Both the position numbers and the translations under genes were made by a program. Below the pieces are notes generated by a model. That model had not been told where the DNA came from and did not search any database. It saw only the letters and a list, made by a program, of their open reading frames with translations. This document shows, one piece after another, positions 16,140 to 24,305 of a stretch of 41,401 bases of DNA (positions within the stretch are counted from its first letter, which is position 1; each line of letters starts with the position of its first letter). The DNA comes from Paracoccus haematequi (GTDB lineage: Bacteria; Pseudomonadota; Alphaproteobacteria; Rhodobacterales; Rhodobacteraceae), in contig CAMCVS010000001.1 of the NCBI GenBank assembly GCA_945881965.1, forward strand, positions 1-41,401, in the 5' to 3' direction.

Positions 16140-17183
16140 ATGTTGCGTAAATTCCTGCTGGCCACCGTAGCCGCGCTGCCTTTTGCCGGGGCTGCCCATG
16201 CTGATGCCGATCTGCGCGTCGCAGCACTGGACATCTTTTCGCCCCTGCCCTCGACCACACCGGCGGTGAAAGACAACCCGATCACCCCCGCCAAGATCGA
16301 CCTCGGAAAGGCGCTGTTCTTTGATCCGCGCATGTCGGCGTCGGGCGTGTTTTCCTGCAACTCGTGCCACAATCTGGCAACGGGCGGCGATGACAACATG
16401 GAAACCTCGATCGGCCACGCCTGGCAGAAGGGGCCGCGCAATTCGCCCACCGTGCTGAACGCAGTGTTCAATGACGCGCAATTCTGGGATGGCCGCGCCG
16501 CAGACCTCGCCGCGCAGGCCAAGGGCCCGGTGCAGGCGGGTGTCGAAATGGCGAACACACCCGACAACGTGGTGGCCACGCTCAATTCGATGCCGCTCTA
16601 TCAGGACTGGTTCCGCGCGTCCTTTCCCGAACAGGCCGACCCCGTCACCTTCGACAATTTCGCCAAGGCCATCGAGGCCTATGAAGCAACGCTGATCACG
16701 CCTTCGCCGTTCGACGCTTTCCTGAACGGCGACGATGCAGCTTTGACCGATGTGCAGAAGGCGGGACTGACCGCGTTTATCGACAAGGGCTGCGCGTCCT
16801 GCCACAACGGGATCAACCTCGGTGGCAACGGGTATTACCCGTTCGGTCTGGTCGAAAAACCCGGCGCGGATATCCTGCCCGAAGGCGACAAGGGCCGCTT
16901 TGTCGTGACCGAAACCGCCGACGATGAATACGTGTTCCGCGCCGCCCCCCTGCGCAACATTAACCAGACTGCACCCTATTTTCATTCCGGCAAGGTCTGG
17001 AGCCTAGAGGTGGCCGTTGCCATTATGGGTACTTCGCAACTGGGCGAGGAACTGACTGACACCGAGGTGACGCAGATCGTGGCGTTTCTGGATAGCTTGA
17101 CGGGTAAGATGCCCGAAGTGGTCTATCCGGTGCTGCCGCAGGAAACTGCCACCACGCCACGCCCGACGGGTGAAGTGAAATAG
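16140..17183 (+). CDS. Di-heme cytochrome c peroxidase
   Basis: This periplasmic enzyme reduces hydrogen peroxide to water with electrons from cytochromes c. The 347-residue precursor has a Sec signal peptide (MLRKFLLATVAALPFAGAAHA) and two heme c sites, CNSCH (73-77) and CASCH (218-222). The segments FWDGRAADLAAQAKGPVQAGVEM and PLRNINQTAPYFHSG are characteristic, and the IMGTSQLG stretch is near the C-terminus. The start at 16140 is chosen over the ATG at 16134 because AAGGAG (16128-16133) directly abuts the first ATG but lies six bases before the second. The FNR-type box upstream indicates low-oxygen induction. Confidence 0.95.
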   Translation: MLRKFLLATVAALPFAGAAHADADLRVAALDIFSPLPSTTPAVKDNPITPAKIDLGKALFFDPRMSASGVFSCNSCHNLATGGDDNMETSIGHAWQKGPRNSPTVLNAVFNDAQFWDGRAADLAAQAKGPVQAGVEMANTPDNVVATLNSMPLYQDWFRASFPEQADPVTFDNFAKAIEAYEATLITPSPFDAFLNGDDAALTDVQKAGLTAFIDKGCASCHNGINLGGNGYYPFGLVEKPGADILPEGDKGRFVVTETADDEYVFRAAPLRNINQTAPYFHSGKVWSLEVAVAIMGTSQLGEELTDTEVTQIVAFLDSLTGKMPEVVYPVLPQETATTPRPTGEVK

Positions 17184-17197
17184 CCGGGAAACAAAAC

Positions 17198-17221
17198 CCC
17201 CGCCGGATTGCTCCGGCGGGG
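17198..17221. terminator. Hairpin terminator between convergent genes
   Basis: A perfect 10-bp stem (CCCCGCCGGA at 17198-17207 and its complement at 17212-17221) encloses the loop TTGC. On the minus strand it is followed by GTTTTGTTT, making it a good terminator for the MBL-fold gene. For the peroxidase transcript the downstream T content is weak. Confidence 0.75.
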
Positions 17222-17238
17222 ATATCTCTTGGCCTAAA

Positions 17239-18159
17239 TCAGCCCTGCATCATGAACTGGTAGGATGCGGGCACATAGCGGAACGCACCGTCCTTGGCCT
17301 CGACAAAGCCCAGCGCCGGGAACGGCATGTGATAGCCGATGAAGGGGATGCGCTCGTCTGCGATCATCGACAGCAGGTTGCGGCGGGTCGCGGCGGCGGC
17401 GGCTTTGTCGGCGTCGAACCGCACTTCCCAATCCGGGTTCTGCAGCGAGAACACATAATGGTTGGCGAAATCCGCGCCGATGATCAGCGACTGGCCATTG
17501 CTTTCCACGCGCCAGGCCATGTGGCCGGGGGTGTGGCCAAAGGCGGGCGTTGCGGTCATGCCCGAAACCGGCGACGCGCCGCCGTCAACCATCATGAACT
17601 TGTCGGCCATCGGGCGCACGATCTTGTCGAAATTCTCGTTGGTCTGGCCGGACCAGTGGTTGAACTCTGCCGCGCCGGTGACATAGCGCGCATTGGCGAA
17701 TGTCGGTTTGCCATCGGTCATCAGCCCGCCGATGTGATCGCCGTGCATGTGGGTGATCACCACGATATCCACCTGATCGGCAGTATAGCCCGCCGCAGTC
17801 AGCGCCGCCGTGGTGCCCGCGCCGCTCAGCCCGGTGTCAAACAGCACAACTTCGTTGCCGGTGTTCACCAGCGTGGGGGTGAAGAAGAACTGCGCCTTGT
17901 CTGCCGGGATCATCGCGGCGGCGGCGGCGGCGGCAAAGTCTTCGGCCGAGGCGTTCAGACCGAAGATGGTCTGCAAATCGGGGACGGTGCGGGTGCCGGC
18001 CAGCAGGGTGGTCACTTCGAACCCGCCCAGCATGATGCGGTTATAAGGGGCCACGGCGGCGCCCTTCATCTCGGCCTTGGCCAGAACCGGGCGGGCCGAC
18101 GCGATCAGCGGCAGGGCGGCAGCCGCGCCCAGCAGGTTACGGCGTGTCAGTGTCGTCAT
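17239..18159 (-). CDS. Tat-exported MBL-fold metallohydrolase
   Basis: This 306-residue metallo-beta-lactamase-fold hydrolase has a twin-arginine signal peptide (TRRNLLGAAAALPLIASARPVLA), so it is folded before export to the periplasm. The metal site HMHGDH is at 137-142, with later ligands in FGHTPGHMAWRV (His) and IIGADFANH (Asp). A final His is in PFIGYHMPFP. Family members include lactonases and many uncharacterised hydrolases, so the substrate is not assigned. GGAGG seven bases before the ATG supports the start. It converges on the peroxidase gene with a shared hairpin between them. Confidence 0.9.
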   Translation of the reverse strand: MTTLTRRNLLGAAAALPLIASARPVLAKAEMKGAAVAPYNRIMLGGFEVTTLLAGTRTVPDLQTIFGLNASAEDFAAAAAAAMIPADKAQFFFTPTLVNTGNEVVLFDTGLSGAGTTAALTAAGYTADQVDIVVITHMHGDHIGGLMTDGKPTFANARYVTGAAEFNHWSGQTNENFDKIVRPMADKFMMVDGGASPVSGMTATPAFGHTPGHMAWRVESNGQSLIIGADFANHYVFSLQNPDWEVRFDADKAAAAATRRNLLSMIADERIPFIGYHMPFPALGFVEAKDGAFRYVPASYQFMMQG

Positions 18160-18360
18160 GGTGAATCCTCCATCGGGTTGCAGTCATGGGCAGCATAGCG
18201 CGAGGTTATGACGGCGGCGCATGGCTCACGCAGGGTTGATCCGCATATTTGCAATCGCCGGTGTGCGTTCTTGCACAGAACTCGCGCCAGACCATCCGCC
18301 CCGCGCGACTTTGACAAAACGCGGGGGCTGTGACACAGGAACAGGGTCAAGGAGAACCCC

Positions 18361-19683
18361 ATGGTCACCACCCGTTTCGCCCCGTCCCCCACGGGCCATA
18401 TCCACGTCGGCAACCTGCGCACCGCGCTGATGAACTGGGTGATCGCGCGCAAGGCGGGCGGCACCTTCATCCTGCGCATCGACGACACCGATCAGGAACG
18501 GTCCAAGGAAGAATATGTCGACGGGATCAAGCGCGACCTGGACTGGCTGGGCCTGCATTGGGACCGCGTGGAACGGCAATCGCTGCGGCTGGACCGCTAC
18601 GCCGCCGAAGCCGACCGCCTGCGCGGCATGGACCAGCTTTATGAGGTGTTCGAGACGCCCACCGAGTTGGACCTCAAGCGGAAAAAGCAACTGAACATGG
18701 GCCGCCCGCCGGTCTATGACCGCGCGCAACTTCGGCTGAGCGCCGATCAAAAGACCGCGCTGCGCGCCGAGGGGCGGGTGGGCTATTGGCGGTTCCTGCT
18801 GGACCAGACCCGCATCGAATGGACCGACGGTATTCTTGGCCCGATCTCGATTGATGCCGCGTCCGTGTCGGACCCGGTGCTGATCCGGGCGGATGGGCAG
18901 GTGCTGTATACCTTCGCCAGCGTGGTCGATGACACCGACATGGGCGTGACGCATATTGTGCGCGGGTCCGACCACGTGACAAACACAGCGACGCAGATCC
19001 AGATCATGGCGGCACTGGGTTTTGCGCCCCCCGCATTCGCGCATCATTCGCTGTTGACCGGACCGGGCGGCGAAGGGCTGTCGAAACGGCTGGGCTCGCT
19101 CGCGCTGCGCGATCTGCGCGCGGGCGGGGTGGAACCGATGGCGCTGTTGTCGCTGATGGCGCGGTTGGGGGCGAGCCTGCCCATCGAACTGCGCAGCACG
19201 CATCAGGAATTGATCGACGGCTTCGAGGTCGGCCAATTCGGCGCCGCCCCCACGAAATTCGACGCCGACGACCTGACGCCCTTGACCGCGCGCGCGGTCG
19301 CGGCCCTGCCCTATGCCGCCGTTGCCGACCATCTGGCCACGCTGGGCCTGCCTGCGGATCGCGCGGAAACCTTCTGGACAACGATCCGCGCCAATCTGGC
19401 TACGCGGGCCGATGCTGCGGATTGGGCGCAGATTGTGCTTGACGGACCCACGCCCGCGATTGACCCCGAGGACGCGGGTTTCATCGCCACGGCGCTGGCG
19501 CTCTTGCCCGACCCGCCCTATGGCCCCACCGCCTGGGCTGATTGGACTGACGCGGTCAAGACCGCGACCGGGCGCAAGGGCAAGACGCTGTTCCGCCCGC
19601 TGCGACTTGCACTGACAGGCCGCGAGAAAGGCCCCGAGATGGCGGATTTCCTGCCGCTTTTGACCCGGAAACCCAAGGTCTGA
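18361..19683 (+). CDS. gltX: Glutamate--tRNA ligase
   Basis: This class I aminoacyl-tRNA synthetase charges tRNA-Glu. The 440-residue protein has the HIGH-type motif as HVGN (within PSPTGHIHVGNLRTA) and the KMSKS-type motif as LSKRL (240-244, GEGLSKRLGS). The IVRGSDHVTNTATQIQIMAALG region is also typical of GluRS. Alphaproteobacteria often carry two gltX paralogues of different specificity; a second copy is not visible here. AAGGAG six bases before the ATG supports the start. The lysophospholipid acyltransferase gene follows after four bases, probably in one operon. Confidence 0.94.
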   Translation: MVTTRFAPSPTGHIHVGNLRTALMNWVIARKAGGTFILRIDDTDQERSKEEYVDGIKRDLDWLGLHWDRVERQSLRLDRYAAEADRLRGMDQLYEVFETPTELDLKRKKQLNMGRPPVYDRAQLRLSADQKTALRAEGRVGYWRFLLDQTRIEWTDGILGPISIDAASVSDPVLIRADGQVLYTFASVVDDTDMGVTHIVRGSDHVTNTATQIQIMAALGFAPPAFAHHSLLTGPGGEGLSKRLGSLALRDLRAGGVEPMALLSLMARLGASLPIELRSTHQELIDGFEVGQFGAAPTKFDADDLTPLTARAVAALPYAAVADHLATLGLPADRAETFWTTIRANLATRADAADWAQIVLDGPTPAIDPEDAGFIATALALLPDPPYGPTAWADWTDAVKTATGRKGKTLFRPLRLALTGREKGPEMADFLPLLTRKPKV

Positions 19684-19687
19684 CCGC

Positions 19688-20587
19688 ATGGCCCGCACCT
19701 CGGACACAGCGCGCAATACCCTGGCGCGCGATGACATGGCGGCACGGGCCGGAGCCTTGGCCGCGCGCGCGCTGATCGCGACACTTGGCATGCTGCCCTA
19801 TTCCACCCGGCTGGCCACCGCTGGCTGGATCGCGTCGCGTATCGTCTCGCCGCTCGCGGGCTATCCGCGCCGCATCCGCGAGAACCTCGCGCAAGTCCGC
19901 CCCGACCTGTCCCCGTCCGAGGTGGCGCAGATCATCCGCGCCGTTCCGGATAACTTTGGCCGCACCATCGCGGAACTGTTCTCGCCCGCGGATTTCGTCG
20001 CCCGCATCCAGTCCCTGACCATCGAAGGCAAAGGCTTGGCCGCGCTGGAACAGGCCCGCGCCGAAGGCCGCCCCTCGATGCTGGTGTCGGGGCATTTCGG
20101 CAATTACGATGCGGGGCGCGCGGCGGTGATCGCGCAGGGTTTCCGCGTCGGCGCGCTCTATCGCCCGCTGAACAACCACGCCTTCAACGCAGCGTATGTG
20201 GCCACGATCTCTGCCATCGGCACGCCGCTGTTTGAACGCGGACGGCGCGGCATGGCCGAGATGATCCGCTTTCTCAAGGACGGCGGCACGCTGGCCGTGC
20301 TGATCGACCAGCATATGGGCCACGGTGCGCCGCTGAAGTTCTTTGGCCGCAACGCCTATACCGCCACCTCGATGGCCGAGATCGCCTTGAAATACGGCGC
20401 GATCATCGTGCCCTTTTATGGCATCCGCCAGCCGGACGGCGTCAGCTTCCGCGTCGTGCTCGAAGCGCCCTTGGCCCAGGACACCCCCGCCGCCATGACC
20501 CAGGCACTGAACGACAGCCTCGAGGCGCAAGTGCGCGCCCACATGGGCCAATGGAACTGGATGCACCGCCGCTGGAAACCGATGTAA
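19688..20587 (+). CDS. LpxL/HtrB-type lysophospholipid or lipid A acyltransferase
   Basis: This 299-residue inner-membrane acyltransferase of the lipid A late-acyltransferase (LpxL/MsbB) family transfers fatty acyl chains to lipid A precursors or related lipids. The catalytic HX4D motif is H136/D141 in LVSGHFGNYD. GALYRPLNN and LIDQHMG are conserved landmarks, and the C-terminal WNWMHRRWK is the family tail. The N-terminal hydrophobic stretch (LAARALIATLGMLPYSTRLATAGWIA) anchors it. It starts four bases after gltX. The acyl chain and exact acceptor cannot be told. Confidence 0.9.
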   Translation: MARTSDTARNTLARDDMAARAGALAARALIATLGMLPYSTRLATAGWIASRIVSPLAGYPRRIRENLAQVRPDLSPSEVAQIIRAVPDNFGRTIAELFSPADFVARIQSLTIEGKGLAALEQARAEGRPSMLVSGHFGNYDAGRAAVIAQGFRVGALYRPLNNHAFNAAYVATISAIGTPLFERGRRGMAEMIRFLKDGGTLAVLIDQHMGHGAPLKFFGRNAYTATSMAEIALKYGAIIVPFYGIRQPDGVSFRVVLEAPLAQDTPAAMTQALNDSLEAQVRAHMGQWNWMHRRWKPM

Positions 20588-20624
20588 CCCATACGCCCCT
20601 GCCCGCGCTTTGATCTTCTCTAGG

Positions 20625-20673
20625 GCTTCTTCGGTTCTTAACTATCCCGGGGGTTGGGGGGCAGCGCCCCCCT
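20625..20673 (+). repeat. Dispersed intergenic repeat, copy A, with GC hairpin
   Basis: The element has a conserved head (GCTTCTTCGGTTCTTAACTA) and then TCCCGGGGG. A hairpin tail follows, of GGGGGGC and GCCCCCC around a three-base loop. Closely related copies occur at 23961-24000 and, on the minus strand, at 40775-40831. It lies between the convergent acyltransferase and nadE genes, where the hairpin can terminate transcription. Confidence 0.7.
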
Positions 20674-20679
20674 CTGCCC

Positions 20680-22335
20680 TCACCCGTCGCGCCAACGGTT
20701 GGCGATAGGGTAACGCCGGTCCAGCCAGAACGCCTTTTGCGTCAGCCGCGTGCCCGGTGCCGACTGGAACCGCTTGTATTCGGCGATATACAGCAGGTGC
20801 TCCACCCGTTTGACCGTCGCCAGATCAAATCCCGCCGTCACCAGATCGGCCACGGACGCCTCGCGCTCTACCAGCCCTTCGAGGATCGCATCCAGCACCT
20901 CATAGGGCGGCAGGCTGTCCTGATCGGTCTGGTTCGCGCGCAGTTCAGCCGAGGGCGGCTTGGTGATGATCCGGTCCGGGATCACCGCGCCCGCAGGCCC
21001 GCGCATCCAGGCGCGGTGGTTGTCGTTGCGCCAGCGCGCGGTCAGGAACATGCGTGTTTTGTACATGTCCTTGACCGGGTTATAGCCGCCGTTCATGTCG
21101 CCATAAATCGTGCAATACCCCACGGCCATTTCGGATTTGTTGCCCGTGGTCAGCAGCATCGCCCCCGTCTTGTTCGACAGCGCCATCAGCATCAGCCCGC
21201 GCAGGCGGGACTGGATGTTTTCCTCGGTGATGCCGGGTTCCGTGCCCGCAAACAGCGGGGCCAGCGTATCGGTGACCGCCACCTGCGCCGCCGTGATCGG
21301 CACCGTGTCCAGCCGGCATCCCAGCGCGCGGGCGCATTGCGCCGCATCCTCCAGCGAATGATCCGACGTGAACTCGGACGGCAACATCACGCAATGCACG
21401 TTTTCCGGCCCCAGCGCGTCCGCCGCAATGGCGGCCACAATCGCCGAATCGATCCCGCCCGACAGGCCAAGGATCGCCTTGGAAAACCCGGTCTTGCGCA
21501 TGTAATCGCCAAGCGACAGCACACAGGCGCGGTAATCCGCCTCGCCAATCGGCGCTATCGGGGCGATCTCGCTTTGGCCTGCGCGCCAGCCCGCGTCCGT
21601 GCGGGTGAAATCGACATGGGTGATCACCTCGTCGAACTGCGGCATCTGCACCGCCAGATGCCCGCCGGGGTTCAAGACCATGCTTGACCCGTCAAATACC
21701 TGATCGTCCTGCCCGCCCACCATGTTCAGATACACCAGCGGCAGGCCCGTCTCGACCACGCGCGCCACCATCAGGTTCAGCCGCAGGTTGGGCTTGCCGC
21801 GATGATAGGGGCTGCCATTCGGCACCAGCAGGATTTCCGCGCCGGTTTCCGCCAGCGTTTCCGCCACATCGGCATGCCATGCATCCTCACAGATCGGCGA
21901 TCCGATGCGCACGCCCCGCACGGTATAGGGCCCGTGGATATCGGCAGGGGTGAACAGGCGGCGCTCGTCGAACACCGCGTCATTGGGCAGATGGTGCTTG
22001 CGGATCGTGGTGGCAATCCGCCCGCCGTCCAGAATGTGATAAGCGTTATAAAGCCGCCCTCCTGTCACATCCGGCCCCCCGATGGCCAATGCCGGGCCAT
22101 CGGCGCAATCGCGCGCCAGCGCCTCCAGCGCCGCGCGGGCGGCCTGTTGAAACGCGGGCTTCAGGATCAAATCCTGCGTCTGGTAGCCGGTGATGAACAT
22201 CTCGGTCAGCGCGACCATATCCGCACCGGCGTCGCGCCCAGCCTCCCACGCCCTGCGGGCGCGGGCGGCATTGCCCGCGATATCGCCCACCGTCGGGTTC
22301 AACTGCGCCAGCGTCAGGCGGAAATGGTCGGTCAC
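20680..22335 (-). CDS. nadE: Glutamine-dependent NAD+ synthetase
   Basis: NadE amidates deamido-NAD+ to NAD+, the last step of NAD synthesis. The 551-residue protein fuses a nitrilase-like glutaminase to the synthetase. The glutaminase triad is E45 (ALTEMFITGY), K113 (IRKHHLPNDAVFDE) and C149 (GSPICEDAWH). The synthetase P-loop is SGGIDS at 292-297. The typical GYCTIYGDMNGGYNPVKDMYKT follows. The GTG start at 22335 has GAGGAG six bases upstream; the open frame further upstream is not supported. It stands alone and converges on the gltX operon across repeat copy A. Confidence 0.95.
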   Translation of the reverse strand: MTDHFRLTLAQLNPTVGDIAGNAARARRAWEAGRDAGADMVALTEMFITGYQTQDLILKPAFQQAARAALEALARDCADGPALAIGGPDVTGGRLYNAYHILDGGRIATTIRKHHLPNDAVFDERRLFTPADIHGPYTVRGVRIGSPICEDAWHADVAETLAETGAEILLVPNGSPYHRGKPNLRLNLMVARVVETGLPLVYLNMVGGQDDQVFDGSSMVLNPGGHLAVQMPQFDEVITHVDFTRTDAGWRAGQSEIAPIAPIGEADYRACVLSLGDYMRKTGFSKAILGLSGGIDSAIVAAIAADALGPENVHCVMLPSEFTSDHSLEDAAQCARALGCRLDTVPITAAQVAVTDTLAPLFAGTEPGITEENIQSRLRGLMLMALSNKTGAMLLTTGNKSEMAVGYCTIYGDMNGGYNPVKDMYKTRMFLTARWRNDNHRAWMRGPAGAVIPDRIITKPPSAELRANQTDQDSLPPYEVLDAILEGLVEREASVADLVTAGFDLATVKRVEHLLYIAEYKRFQSAPGTRLTQKAFWLDRRYPIANRWRDG

Positions 22336-22509
22336 GGCGGGCTCCTCGCGGTCATGTCCCCGCAGATGTAGCAGAACCGCGCCGCAGGGAAAGCCGCGCG
22401 CATCCCCCCAAGCGCCACACGGGATAGACATTGCCCCCCGCCCCCCGCTTCGTTTACCTTACGCCCAAGCAGGCGGCAGCGACCGCAGCACTTCGCGGGG
22501 GCATATCGA

Positions 22510-23922
22510 ATGGCGCGGAACGTGACACATCTTGGCTGGGCCGTGGCACTGGGATTCGGTCTGACCGGCGCAGCTTTGGCCCAGACTGCACAATCCCAGG
22601 CCACGCAGGTGCTGACCAAGCAATACGATGATGGCGGCGTCTATGAGGGCACGTTCAAGGACGGCTTGCAGGACGGGCGCGGCACATATCGCCTGCCCAA
22701 CGGCTATGAATACACCGGCGACTGGGCCGAAGGCGAGATCAGGGGCAATGGCGTGGCCCGTTTTCCCAATGGCTCGGTCTATGAGGGCCAGTTCACCAAG
22801 GGCAAACCCGAAGGCGTGGGCCGCATCGTGTTCACCGATGGTGGCACCTATGAGGGGCAATGGCTGGACGGCAAGATCACCGGGCAGGGCATCGCGGTCT
22901 ATGCCAATGGAACGCGCTATGAAGGCGGGTTCCTGAACGCGCAGCACCACGGGCGCGGCGTGATGCAGTCACCGGGCGGTTATGTCTATGAAGGCGATTG
23001 GGCCAATGGCGCCAAATCCGGGCAGGCCCGCATCACCTATCCCGATGGCGCGGTCTATCAGGGCGCGGTCGCGGACGGCGCGCGCGCGGGCGAGGGCAAG
23101 CTGACCCTGCCCGACGGGCTGATCTATGAGGGCACCTGGGCCGACAACCAGATCAACGGGCAGGGCAAGCTGGTGCAGCCCAACGGCGACATCTATGAAG
23201 GCGCGCTGATCAATGGCCGCCGCGAAGGCAAGGGCCGCGTCACCTATGCCAATGGCGATGTCTATGACGGCGATTTTGCCGAGGATCGCCGCCAGGGCCA
23301 GGGCACCTTCACCGGCGCGGATGGCTATCGTTATGAGGGCGCTTGGCTTGCGGGCGAGATCGAGGGCGCGGGCCGCGTCACCTATGCCGATGGGTCGGTC
23401 TATGACGGCCAGTTCCGCGCCGGTCAGCCCGATGGCAAAGGCAAGATCACCTATGCCGACGGCGCAACCTATGACGGCGACTGGGTCAAGGGCGTGATCG
23501 AGGGCACGGGCCGCGCCAGCTATCCCAATGGGCTGACCTATGAAGGCGGCTTCGTGAACGCCCGTAACCACGGCTTTGGCGTGATGACCTATCCCGATGG
23601 CTATCGCTATGAGGGCAACTGGCAAGACGGCCAGCGGCATGGCACAGGGACTGCGACCTATCCCGATGGCACGGTCTACAAGGGCGATTTCGCCGCAGGC
23701 CTGCGCGCGGGCAAGGGCGAGATCACCATGGCCGACGGGTTCAGATACAGCGGCGACTGGACCGGCGGCGAAATCACCGGTCAAGGCGTGGCCACCTATG
23801 CCAATGGCGATGTCTATGAAGGTGCCATGGTCGCGGGCAAGCGGCAGGGTCAGGGCACTATGCGCTATGCCTCGGGGCAAACCGCGCAGGGCGACTGGGA
23901 CAATGGCGCGCTGAAACAGTAA
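22510..23922 (+). CDS. Exported MORN-repeat protein with 18 repeats
   Basis: This 470-residue protein has a Sec signal peptide (MARNVTHLGWAVALGFGLTG and AALAQ). From residue 43 to 456 it is made entirely of 18 MORN repeats, each exactly 23 residues, with a 14-residue incomplete nineteenth at the end. A typical unit reads like SVYEGQFTKGKPEGVG. MORN arrays form extended beta-hairpin sheets used as scaffolds or for membrane and protein contacts; the role here is unknown. Units n and n+9 resemble each other more than neighbours do, suggesting a nine-unit duplication. It is divergent from nadE. The start at 22510 has a G-rich stretch eight bases upstream. Confidence 0.9.
   Translation: MARNVTHLGWAVALGFGLTGAALAQTAQSQATQVLTKQYDDGGVYEGTFKDGLQDGRGTYRLPNGYEYTGDWAEGEIRGNGVARFPNGSVYEGQFTKGKPEGVGRIVFTDGGTYEGQWLDGKITGQGIAVYANGTRYEGGFLNAQHHGRGVMQSPGGYVYEGDWANGAKSGQARITYPDGAVYQGAVADGARAGEGKLTLPDGLIYEGTWADNQINGQGKLVQPNGDIYEGALINGRREGKGRVTYANGDVYDGDFAEDRRQGQGTFTGADGYRYEGAWLAGEIEGAGRVTYADGSVYDGQFRAGQPDGKGKITYADGATYDGDWVKGVIEGTGRASYPNGLTYEGGFVNARNHGFGVMTYPDGYRYEGNWQDGQRHGTGTATYPDGTVYKGDFAAGLRAGKGEITMADGFRYSGDWTGGEITGQGVATYANGDVYEGAMVAGKRQGQGTMRYASGQTAQGDWDNGALKQ
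22636..23877 (+). repeat. Two tandem nine-unit MORN blocks (621 bp each)
   Basis: The first block is 22636-23256 (units 1-9) and the second 23257-23877 (units 10-18), each unit being 69 bp. Paired units share unusual residues. Units 5 and 14 both read YEGGF-NA--HG-GVM. Units 3 and 12 both read SVY-GQF--G-P-G. Units 7 and 16 both have RAG-G at the same place. This points to an ancient duplication of a nine-unit array. Confidence 0.65.
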
Positions 23923-23939
23923 ATGGGCGCGCGTGAGGC

Positions 23940-24054
23940 GTAATCAGGCACCGCACCTGCGGCTTCTCTGGTTCATAACTATCCAACAATCCCGAGGCGG
24001 CGCGGCAGCGACGCCGAGATGACATCTTGCGGCGCAGCCGCTCCGCCTGATTAC
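23940..24054. repeat. Segment flanked by perfect 10-bp inverted repeats
   Basis: GTAATCAGGC (23940-23949) and GCCTGATTAC (24045-24054) flank a 95-base interior between the convergent MORN and DUF2842 genes. The interior holds repeat copy B and a small GCGGC/GCCGC hairpin. The right arm overlaps the DUF2842 stop. It could be a long-armed terminator or a small degenerate mobile element; no target-site duplication was recognised. Confidence 0.45.
23961..24000 (+). repeat. Dispersed intergenic repeat, copy B (degenerate)
   Basis: The head GGCTTCTCTGGTTCATAACT and following ATCC match copies A and C. The G-rich hairpin tail has diverged to a CCCGAGGCGG sequence. It lies inside the inverted-repeat-bounded segment after the MORN gene. 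Confidence 0.6.
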
Positions 24055-24296
24055 AATTGGTTGTCGGGCCCATCCGGGTCGGGCTGGCCAATGCCACGGA
24101 ACAGCTTGCGGAATGGCAACGCCCAGATGATGCCCAAACCGACATAGATCAACAGTTCGATCCAGATCGCGGGCTTGTTCAGCGGGTCTGGGAACAGCCA
24201 GTTCACCAGTGTCACTGCTACCACCACATAGGCAGGCATGCCCACCACGAGGACCAGAAGCGACAGGCGTTTGCGGGTTTTGTATGTCATTGCCAT
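24051..24296 (-). CDS. DUF2842 family small membrane protein
   Basis: This 81-residue protein has two transmembrane helices (LSLLVLVVGMPAYVVVAVTLVNWLF and IWIELLIYVGLGIIWALPF). The C-terminus, FRKLFRGIGQPDPDGP, is typical of DUF2842 proteins of alphaproteobacteria. Function is unknown. The start is uncertain between ATGs at 24296 and 24290, as neither has a strong ribosome binding site. It begins about ten bases after the purA stop on the same strand, so expression probably depends on purA. Confidence 0.8.
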   Translation of the reverse strand: MAMTYKTRKRLSLLVLVVGMPAYVVVAVTLVNWLFPDPLNKPAIWIELLIYVGLGIIWALPFRKLFRGIGQPDPDGPDNQL

Positions 24297-24305
24297 GCGG
24301 CGCAA

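Noticed and set aside
22332-22619. Small gene between nadE and the MORN gene
   Set aside because: The frame overlaps both gene starts, lacks a ribosome binding site and has no recognisable protein character.
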